In this document: positions 1 to 4,945 of the stretch, one piece after another
Numbering within the stretch: position 1 is the first letter of the stretch
How the letters are laid out: every line of letters starts with the position of its first letter
DNA from: Bacteroidales bacterium
GTDB taxonomy: Bacteria; Bacteroidota; Bacteroidia; Bacteroidales; Muribaculaceae
Direction: 5' to 3'
Length of the DNA: 5,650 nt
NCBI GenBank assembly: GCA_009177205.1
Contig: WFMC01000129.1
Span: 6,310-11,959, forward strand
Translations under genes and position numbers: made by a program
Notes under the pieces: generated by a model
What the model was told of the DNA's origin: nothing
Seen by the model: only the letters and a program-made list of their open reading frames with translations
Databases searched by the model: none

Positions 1-1032
1 AACCATCGAAAGGCTTACTCAATTCAAGATCTGACCGATTATCTGGCTGAGGAATTGCCCAACTATGGCCAAGAGCCGGTAACTCGTCGATGTGTCGAAA
101 AGGATATTCTTTATCTTGAATTTGATAGTCCGTTTGATGTCGAGTTCGAGCGATACAAGGTTGCTTCGCCTACAAAATCTGGTGATGGCTATTATCAGAA
201 ACCATGTATCCGCTATGCTGATCCTTCGTTCTCTATCTTCAAGAAACCTCTTTCTGAAGATGAACGTTCATTGCTTGCATCGGTCCTTTCAACTCTCGGC
301 AGTTTTAAGGGTCAGCCTAACTTTGAATGGCTTGAAGCCCTTGCACAGAAATTGAATGTTGAGGAACTTCCGGAGGTAATTTCCATGTCGAAGAACATCA
401 ACGAAAATTCAACGCTGCTTGCAGAATTATTCGCGGCTATCAGCTCAAAGTCGGCTATTGTCATTCATTATCATACTTTCAGCAACGAGGAAATCAAGAC
501 TGTTTCCTTATCGCCTTACTTACTGAAAGAGTATAATTGCAGGTGGTATTTGCTTGCCAGCCCATTTGACAGCGACCGGGTGTTGAGTTTTGCACTTGAC
601 CGTATTGATGGGTTTGAATACGCCAGAGAATTGACATTCAAACCGGCGAAATGCGATCTCACCGAAAGATATGAAGATATTATTGGAATAACCTATTATG
701 ACGATAAGCCAGTCGAAGAAATCGTATTTTGGGTAAGTGAGGCCTCCACTCCATATATCATTACAAAGCCTATTCATGGGTCTATGCGACACCTTAAAGG
801 CTCAAAAGCAGATAATCTTAGTGCTAAATATCCCTCACTTCCAAAAGGAGAGTTTTTCTCAATAGAGTGCATCGAGAACTATGAGCTTATCCGTGAGCTT
901 ACCATATATGGCGCTAATCTCATTGTTCTGAGTCCTTCGCATATTTCAGAACAAGCCGCGAAAATCGCAAACGATATGTCTGAACGATACAAAGAACTCA
1001 CTGCGAACAAAGAGTTCGGACATCTATCTTAA
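1..1032 (+). CDS. WYL-domain transcriptional regulator (5' partial)
   Basis: The frame is open from the first base to a TAA at 1030-1032 (343 codons), and the start lies beyond the left edge. An in-frame TTG at 55 is inside the reading frame and is not a credible start, because the preceding codons (NHRKAYSIQDLTDYLAEEL) read as the end of an N-terminal helical, winged-HTH-like region. A WYL domain covers about window codons 137-215: a strand IVIHYHTF, then LSPYLL and RWYLLA, with W182-Y183-L184 giving the family its name, then a DRIDGFE segment. The rest is a C-terminal extension like that of long stand-alone WYL regulators. WYL proteins are ligand-sensing (often nucleic-acid-sensing) DNA-binding regulators, frequent beside phage-defence genes. 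The stop codon overlaps the -7 box of the next promoter, so the downstream small gene has its own promoter. It is a plausible controller of the two matching promoters downstream, but that link is inferred. Confidence 0.85.
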   Translation, partial: NHRKAYSIQDLTDYLAEELPNYGQEPVTRRCVEKDILYLEFDSPFDVEFERYKVASPTKSGDGYYQKPCIRYADPSFSIFKKPLSEDERSLLASVLSTLGSFKGQPNFEWLEALAQKLNVEELPEVISMSKNINENSTLLAELFAAISSKSAIVIHYHTFSNEEIKTVSLSPYLLKEYNCRWYLLASPFDSDRVLSFALDRIDGFEYARELTFKPAKCDLTERYEDIIGITYYDDKPVEEIVFWVSEASTPYIITKPIHGSMRHLKGSKADNLSAKYPSLPKGEFFSIECIENYELIRELTIYGANLIVLSPSHISEQAAKIANDMSERYKELTANKEFGHLS

Positions 1033-1039
1033 CTTTGCA
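1002..1039 (+). promoter_or_regulatory. Promoter P1 for the small acidic protein
   Basis: TAACTTTG at 1030-1037 matches the Bacteroidota -7 box TAnnTTTG exactly and ends in the same TTTGCA as P2. It begins on the stop codon of the WYL gene. The 11-mer TGCGAACAAAG (1002-1012) lies 17 bases upstream of the box, at the place and spacing where P2 also has it. No ordinary TTG -33 box is seen at 19-21 bp. Transcription would start a few bases before 1045, leaving a short A-rich leader before the ATG at 1059. Confidence 0.6.
1004..1018. promoter_or_regulatory. Operator-like dyad at P1 (CGAAC-N5-GTTCG)
   Basis: A perfect 5-5-5 inverted repeat, CGAAC AAAGA GTTCG, with one helical turn between half-site centres, lies 11 bases upstream of the P1 -7 box, over the -33 region. 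A near copy sits at the same distance from P2. It lies inside the last codons of the WYL gene. A regulator site, perhaps for the WYL protein, is inferred from position and symmetry only. Confidence 0.4.
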
Positions 1040-1058
1040 TCGTCAAACAAAAAACAAT

Positions 1059-1220
1059 ATGATTATGGAAGATGAATACTACGACGATTACGAAGACAAC
1101 TATGGTTCTAATTATGGCGAGTATGCCGGTACTTACGCTCAGGATGTGGCCGGTTACTCCGATGACGTTATCAATGACGCCTTTGATGGTGAGCCGGATG
1201 CTTATTGGAACATCGACTAA
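1059..1220 (+). CDS. Small acidic tyrosine-rich protein (DAYWNID tail)
   Basis: A 53-residue protein starting MIMEDEYYDDYEDNYG and ending GEPDAYWNID. A TTG at 1035 extends the frame upstream but lies in the -7 box, so ATG 1059 (or ATG 1065) is the likely start; I see no clear Shine-Dalgarno sequence. By my count it has 16 Asp/Glu and 9 Tyr and no Lys, Arg or His, so it is strongly negatively charged. No signal peptide or membrane segment is visible. The C-terminal half (YAQDVAGYSDDVINDAFDGEPDAYWNID in spaced form: YAQDVAGYSDD, then AFDGEPDAYW) resembles small hypothetical proteins I associate with Bacteroidales, but no function is known to me. It has its own promoter sharing the architecture of the retron promoter, suggesting co-regulation. 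A DNA-mimic or protein-binding role is possible but only inferred from charge. Confidence 0.7.
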   Translation: MIMEDEYYDDYEDNYGSNYGEYAGTYAQDVAGYSDDVINDAFDGEPDAYWNID

Positions 1221-1232
1221 ATTGCCAACCAA

Positions 1233-1270
1233 TGCGAACAAAGGGTTTGCGGATATTTAGTATCTTTGCA
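1233..1270 (+). promoter_or_regulatory. Promoter P2 for the retron RNA and RT operon
   Basis: TATCTTTG at 1261-1268 matches TAnnTTTG and is followed by CA as at P1. The 11-mer TGCGAACAAAG (1233-1243) lies exactly 17 bases upstream of the box, identical in sequence and spacing to P1. The expected start, about 1272-1276, falls just before the first arm of the retron inverted repeat (1281), as expected for a promoter making the msr-msd RNA and reading on into the RT. Confidence 0.65.
1234..1250. promoter_or_regulatory. Operator-like dyad at P2 (GCGAAC-N5-GTTTGC)
   Basis: GCGAAC AAAGG GTTTGC is a six-base inverted repeat with one mismatch and a five-base spacer. Its core has the same distance to the -7 box as the perfect dyad at P1 (core end 1249 to box 1261). 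The conservation of a symmetric element at two neighbouring promoters suggests a shared regulator, but the DNA-binding protein is not identified. Confidence 0.35.
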
Positions 1271-1284
1271 CACACAAAACGAAC

Positions 1285-1298
1285 ATTGACATAGCGGG
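1285..1298 (+). repeat. Retron inverted repeat arm a1 (core)
   Basis: ATTGACATAGCGGG is the perfect reverse complement of 1523-1536. In retrons the a1 arm lies at the 5' end of msr, and the branching guanosine (usually within an AGC) lies at or just after it. A TAGC lies inside this core and a GAAGC just after it. Confidence 0.85.
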
Positions 1299-1522
1299 TC
1301 GAAGCAGACATTTTGAAAATGCCCGACGAATTGCCGGGTACTTCTCCCCTCGGGGAGATTTCCAATGGTCAATTGGCTTCTATGCGATTATCGTGTCTAC
1401 TTGCGGTGCAGTGGCTCCTCATCCGACAAGTTAATCGCCTTGAATGTACAGATTCAACAATCAATGATTATGAAATCTGTAATATTAAGGTCTTAAAAGA
1501 CATAAAGAAAACTACGTTTCAG

Positions 1523-1536
1523 CCCGCTATGTCAAT
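1523..1536 (+). repeat. Retron inverted repeat arm a2 (core)
   Basis: CCCGCTATGTCAAT is the perfect reverse complement of 1285-1298. It closes the structured RNA 24 bases before the RT start codon. In known retrons reverse transcription is primed beside this arm and proceeds into msd. Confidence 0.85.
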
Positions 1537-1560
1537 ATTTTTATAAAACTTCTAAACTGA

Positions 1561-3177
1561 ATGGATAAACAGACTCTAATAGAAAAGGCGCAAGCCCTCG
1601 GAACCAGGCTTGAATTGCTTAAACTTCTCAACGAAGTCAAAGTAGACCTACTTGGCTCGTCCGCATACCCATTCACAATGAAGAAACTCATGATTCTTTG
1701 CAACCCAAAGAATCATAGAGAGAAAAAACAAGAACGATACCGATCATTCTCAATTCCTAAGAAGTCCGGTGGCGAACGCACCATCAGTGCGCCATGTGGC
1801 AATCTCAAATGGATGCAGCTTTGTATGAACGAGATTTTCAAAGCCCTCTATACTGCATCCCCCTATGCAATGGGGTTTGCCGAGGGTCGCTCAATCGTTG
1901 ACAATGCTATGATGCATACTAATCAGAACTATGTTTTCAACATAGATTTGAAAGACTTCTTTCCAAGTATCGACATTAAGCGTGTATGGAATAGGCTTCA
2001 ACGTGCACCATTCAACTTTAATGCAAAAGTTGCATATACCATAGCTGGTCTTTGTACTATGCGTTCCATTCACTACCGTGAAGACCTCCCGTTTGAGGAA
2101 GTATTTGTGTTACCGCAAGGTGCGCCTACATCGCCATTACTTACAAATGCTATTTGCGATACACTCGACCATCGCCTTCATGGTCTTGCGAAACGGTTTG
2201 GACTTCACTATTCTCGCTATGCCGATGATATTACGTTCAGTTCTATGCACAATGTCTATCAGTCCAACGGAGATTTCCGAAAAGAACTTGAACGCATCAT
2301 TACAGACCAACGTTTCACAATCAATGTAAAGAAGACACGTCTTCAGCATTGCTCTGTCCGACAAGAAGTAACCGGTATAACCGTCGGACAGAAGTTGAAC
2401 GTTGCTCGCAAATATGTAAAGGATATTCGAGCTATCCTTCATATTTGGGAGAAGTATGGCATCAATGCGGCATACGCCACATTCTATCCTCGCTACAAGA
2501 GCGAGAAATGCCAACTTCATCGCGGTGAACCAAACTTGATAAATGTAATCTCCGGCAAACTCTGCTACCTCAAGATGGTAAAAGGAGAGAATGATCCGAT
2601 TTATGCAAAACTTTTTTCTCAATTTACTCGACTAGCTTCTATTGAGAAACCAGTCAATAAGCCAAATGGTATTGACTATCTTTTTACTATGCCACTTATC
2701 GCATTTGAGAAGAAATTGGGCTGCAAACTGGTATACCGAACTCGCACACACGACAATAAGCCCTACGCTTGTTTCCATTTCCAAGACCGTTTCTTTATTG
2801 TTGCCGTCAGCAAGAATCTTGACATCAATAATCTGCCCGGAAATGTTGAAATTTCACTGACCCGTATGGCTGTACCATTACCGTTTTATGTCGTAGAGGG
2901 ACACCCGATACCCGAAATTAAGCCTACAAAAATTCAGGTGGGCTATCTCCTCCACAAACACTATACAGGCAATAAGCGCAAGGATGAAATCGTAACTCTT
3001 ACATCCAATGAGTCCAACGATGTTTCCAATAGTTTACGAGAATTTGTTATTAGCTTGGGCGAACAATTCCCGGAATTACAACTCCGCGATGATATGGGCA
3101 TTATCGAATCCCAAACGGAACCTGATATGCTATCTCGTTTAGTCGACTCAAACTTTGATCTCTCAATCCTACCATAA
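1561..3177 (+). CDS. Retron-type reverse transcriptase with C-terminal extension
   Basis: A 538-residue RNA-directed DNA polymerase that would copy the msd part of the adjacent RNA into msDNA. Visible motifs in order: FSIPKKSGGERTISAP (fingers), NIDLKDFFPSID with catalytic D129, LPQGAPTSPLLTN (residues 184-196), the active-site Y220-A-D-D223, and the retron hallmark V270-T-G272. The catalytic aspartates are intact. Between motif A and QGAPTSP lies FNFNAKVAY, perhaps a divergent form of the retron NAxxH segment. The thumb region seems to end near residue 355, so the protein is well beyond the usual 300-350 residues. Residues about 365-538 are an extension with predicted strands (e.g. ACFHFQDRFFIVAVSK) that I do not recognise; it may be a fused accessory or effector domain. 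ATG 1561 is chosen: it follows arm a2 by 20 bases, with no strong Shine-Dalgarno sequence, as usual in Bacteroidota. The following gene starts one base after its stop. Confidence 0.93.
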   Translation: MDKQTLIEKAQALGTRLELLKLLNEVKVDLLGSSAYPFTMKKLMILCNPKNHREKKQERYRSFSIPKKSGGERTISAPCGNLKWMQLCMNEIFKALYTASPYAMGFAEGRSIVDNAMMHTNQNYVFNIDLKDFFPSIDIKRVWNRLQRAPFNFNAKVAYTIAGLCTMRSIHYREDLPFEEVFVLPQGAPTSPLLTNAICDTLDHRLHGLAKRFGLHYSRYADDITFSSMHNVYQSNGDFRKELERIITDQRFTINVKKTRLQHCSVRQEVTGITVGQKLNVARKYVKDIRAILHIWEKYGINAAYATFYPRYKSEKCQLHRGEPNLINVISGKLCYLKMVKGENDPIYAKLFSQFTRLASIEKPVNKPNGIDYLFTMPLIAFEKKLGCKLVYRTRTHDNKPYACFHFQDRFFIVAVSKNLDINNLPGNVEISLTRMAVPLPFYVVEGHPIPEIKPTKIQVGYLLHKHYTGNKRKDEIVTLTSNESNDVSNSLREFVISLGEQFPELQLRDDMGIIESQTEPDMLSRLVDSNFDLSILP

Positions 3178-3178
3178 T

Positions 3179-4012
3179 ATGGCACAAGACAGACGCAAAG
3201 AAGACCTCAAAAAGCTACTCATATTTCTCGGAAATATTATCCGCGAGCCAGATAATTCATGGTTCGTGGATGAATTGTATTCTATGCTTTCCTCCCGAAA
3301 CGATGACAAAAATAGTCTCGCCAAGATTGAGAAATACCTTGGCCTTGACTATAACATTGATAAGTTTGTGCCGCTTATCGACTTTTCATTTGTTGCAGAT
3401 GAATATACCCGCGAGTGTTTCAATGCCGACTATCGAGAGATGCTGCGCTATCGATTTGGCTCGAGAGGGCACAAAATAGATTTCTCTGAATATTGTCGGT
3501 ATTCTCTAATCATTTCTGAACGAGCACTTAATATCTTTTACTCTAAAGAGATCGACATTGAGACAATAAAGAATAGGCTAAAAACATTTAACCCTTCAGC
3601 AAAGATAGATAATGCTACAGCGTTGAAAGACATACCATTTAGCGTAAAGCTATGGAGCTTTTGCAACGAACACAACCTGAAATCCGTCAAGCAGACACTT
3701 GACTCCGTCCGTGAAGTCCGGAATATGAAAAGCCATGGACAAGTCTTAACTGAAGATGACGAGACTTGGTTTCAAGGTGTTTATCAACAATTCAAAAAGT
3801 GCAGCTTTCCATTGCGCTCGGATGGCACCGTTGACTGGTATAAACTCAAAAATGAAAAGCCTGACTTGTGGGAGTATTATCAAAAAGAAATCCAAAATAC
3901 AGTCGCACATAAAAGATATATTCAATTAGCATGGCAAAGAGAACAACCATTTGATGAAATAAATCTTAGACTTAAAGAATTAGTGTCATTTATTGCGACT
4001 CTAATTGGATAA
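3179..4012 (+). CDS. HEPN-like protein, probable retron effector
   Basis: A 277-residue protein. ATG 3179 is chosen although the frame opens upstream from a TTG at 3155, because the ATG lies one base after the RT stop (3175-3177), typical of translational coupling. Helical segment DFSEYCRYSLIISERALNIF (101-120) and then VREVRNMKSHG, with R181-N-M-K-S-H186, fit the two conserved helices of HEPN domains, whose R-x4-6-H forms an RNase active site. Residues 1-95 are a mostly helical N-terminal region of unknown role (NSWFVDELYSML; IEKYLGLDY). No signal peptide or membrane segment is seen, so it should act in the cytoplasm. HEPN proteins often act as toxins cutting tRNA or other RNA in abortive infection. 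Gene order makes it the candidate toxin held inactive by the RT-msDNA complex. The HEPN call rests on the motif and helix pattern; a non-catalytic HEPN or another helical family is possible. Confidence 0.6.
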   Translation: MAQDRRKEDLKKLLIFLGNIIREPDNSWFVDELYSMLSSRNDDKNSLAKIEKYLGLDYNIDKFVPLIDFSFVADEYTRECFNADYREMLRYRFGSRGHKIDFSEYCRYSLIISERALNIFYSKEIDIETIKNRLKTFNPSAKIDNATALKDIPFSVKLWSFCNEHNLKSVKQTLDSVREVRNMKSHGQVLTEDDETWFQGVYQQFKKCSFPLRSDGTVDWYKLKNEKPDLWEYYQKEIQNTVAHKRYIQLAWQREQPFDEINLRLKELVSFIATLIG

Positions 4013-4037
4013 ATTTACCTGAATGGAGATTAAATTT
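4011..4037 (+). terminator. Weak A+T inverted repeat after the retron operon
   Basis: AAATTTA (4011-4017) pairs with TAAATTT (4031-4037) around a 13-base loop, starting in the stop codon of the HEPN-like gene and followed by the T-rich GATTGTTTGTTTT. The stem has no G-C pair, so it may be a poor terminator; no stronger one is seen at the end of this operon. Confidence 0.25.
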
Positions 4038-4039
4038 GA

Positions 4040-4150
4040 TTGTTTGTTTTGAATCCTCTTCAATCAGCAGGTAGTGAATTTCCTTATGGGAAGATGCTCA
4101 AGGATGAAACCTATATGATTTATATCCTCAAATTTGCATTAGATAACTAG
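4040..4150 (+). pseudogene. Short coding-like remnant, 36 codons
   Basis: Between the HEPN-like and DUF2971 genes, one plus-strand frame reads LFVLNPLQSAGSEFPYGKM, then LKDETYMIYILKFALDN and TAG at 4148-4150. It has no upstream ATG (first possible start TTG 4040; internal ATG 4094), but its amino-acid makeup is protein-like, ending in an amphipathic helix. It could be the tail of a lost gene or a tiny gene; it could also be chance. I do not recognise the family. Confidence 0.2.
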
Positions 4151-4154
4151 TTAT
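4143..4154. repeat. 12-bp perfect palindrome ATAACTAGTTAT
   Basis: A perfect palindrome without spacer in the convergent intergenic region, 11 bases past the stop of the minus-strand DUF2971 gene. There is no adjacent T-run on either side, so a terminator role is not supported; it could be a protein-binding site or chance in A+T-rich DNA. Confidence 0.3.
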
Positions 4155-4164
4155 AAACCAAATA

Positions 4165-4920
4165 TTACCAATCATAAACTATCTTACCTTTTAAATGTGG
4201 TATACTATTAAGTTTTTTCATAAACTCACTATTTATGTCAACTGATTTGTGAACCAAGACCCTTTTTATTGCCTTATCAGGTATAAATAATTTAACACCT
4301 TTAATATTATTGACGTTTTCCGACAAAGGCCTGGATATAAATCTTACCTCCTTTTGATAGCTATACTTATTAGATAAGCGAGTGAACATCTTTCTAATCA
4401 AATCATCAAATTCTCGATCAGCCAAACTAATGCTTCTTAAAGATTTGTACATAATGCCGAATTCACTCTCTTCCCAAAGAATATGCCATGATGACTCGTT
4501 ATCTTTTTCAAAGATAAGCGGTTCATTATGATAGCTTACTGCTCCAACATAAAACGGAACTATTCCATTTTTATTTTTTGCAAATGCATTCTCAACAATA
4601 ACAGGATCATATTCTATACAAATTGGTTTACGCCAATTAAGAAATTTGCTTTTTGCCTTTCCTCCGGGGATGTCAGTAGTGAAACAACAGATACCGATAC
4701 TTCTAAGGCGATTAGCGAGGTGTTTAATCCCTTCATCATTTAGAAATTTATTGAATGTTTCATAGATATAGTCATCACTTTCAACAAATCCCCATATATT
4801 AGCATCATTCTTATCTTTATAAGCATTTGGTGTAGAAAAATATAGATGGGGAGTTTCCAACTCTGAAATAGTTATATCGGTTGCTTCTCTTAATCTATAT
4901 AAAGACTTATACTCACACAT
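4165..4920 (-). CDS. DUF2971-like protein
   Basis: A 251-residue protein from ATG 4918-4920, preceded on its strand by AAAGGTAAAAT, a modest Shine-Dalgarno-like AGG. Features in line with DUF2971: the N-terminal YKSLYRLRE, then PHLYFSTPNAYKDKND, where the family usually has a 'phase ... F.DP.D' pattern, then ICCFTTD, a NWRKPICIEYD segment like the family's 'Y....G.CIE' part, and YQKEVRFI near residue 195. The biochemical role of the family is unsettled to my knowledge; members often lie in defence and mobile regions. No signal peptide or membrane segment is visible. Two sampled 60-base stretches have 25-27% G+C, against about 45% in sampled WYL and RhuM-Fic stretches, which suggests separate acquisition. 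It lies 25 bp downstream of the RhuM-Fic gene on the same strand and may be read with it; no own promoter was found in the gap. Confidence 0.65.
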   Translation of the reverse strand: MCEYKSLYRLREATDITISELETPHLYFSTPNAYKDKNDANIWGFVESDDYIYETFNKFLNDEGIKHLANRLRSIGICCFTTDIPGGKAKSKFLNWRKPICIEYDPVIVENAFAKNKNGIVPFYVGAVSYHNEPLIFEKDNESSWHILWEESEFGIMYKSLRSISLADREFDDLIRKMFTRLSNKYSYQKEVRFISRPLSENVNNIKGVKLFIPDKAIKRVLVHKSVDINSEFMKKLNSIPHLKGKIVYDW

Positions 4921-4945
4921 ATTTTACCTTTGATATTCTTGAGTT

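Larger units (their letters stand above)
1281..1540 (+). ncRNA. Retron msr-msd non-coding RNA
   Basis: This gene-free stretch between P2 and the RT has the layout of a retron RNA. Arm a1 (1281-1305) pairs with arm a2 (1516-1540): a perfect 14-bp core ATTGACATAGCGGG (1285-1298) with CCCGCTATGTCAAT (1523-1536), then five more inner pairs (1301-1305 with 1516-1520) and three outer pairs, with C/A mismatches at 1284/1537 and 1300/1521. Between them are hairpins at 1320-1325/1335-1340 (loop 9), 1343-1349/1352-1358 (GC-rich, very tight), 1362-1366/1372-1376, 1384-1390/1432-1438 (GCGATTA/TAATCGC, with inner TGTC/GACA) and 1447-1454/1474-1481 (TACAGATT/AATCTGTA). The first three probably belong to msr; the last two probably to the reverse-transcribed msd. 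Branching-G candidates are G1294 (TAGC) and G1304 (AAGC). Exact RNA ends and the msr/msd border cannot be read from sequence. Confidence 0.85.

Noticed and set aside
1035..1058. TTG start for the small acidic protein
   Set aside because: The TTG is part of the -7 box TAACTTTG and would lie upstream of the transcript; ATG 1059 fits.
1029..1241. 70-codon minus-strand frame opposite the small acidic gene
   Set aside because: It is the antisense shadow of the repeated Tyr/Asp codons, which read as Ile/Val on the other strand.
1285..1536. The 14-bp inverted repeats as ends of an insertion sequence
   Set aside because: They enclose only a structured RNA of about 250 bases with no transposase and no flanking target duplication, and sit at the position of retron a1/a2 arms.
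1313..1546. 77-codon plus-strand frame across the region before the RT
   Set aside because: It lies within the structured RNA between the a1 and a2 arms; the hairpins explain the sequence better and the peptide looks like no protein.
2137..2622. 161-codon minus-strand frame inside the RT
   Set aside because: Antisense shadow of the RT, whose catalytic motifs are intact in the sense frame.
1561..3177. Group II intron or DGR reverse transcriptase
   Set aside because: No maturase or HNH domain and no intron RNA boundaries are seen, no template/variable repeat pair was noticed, and the VTG motif with upstream msr-msd fits a retron.
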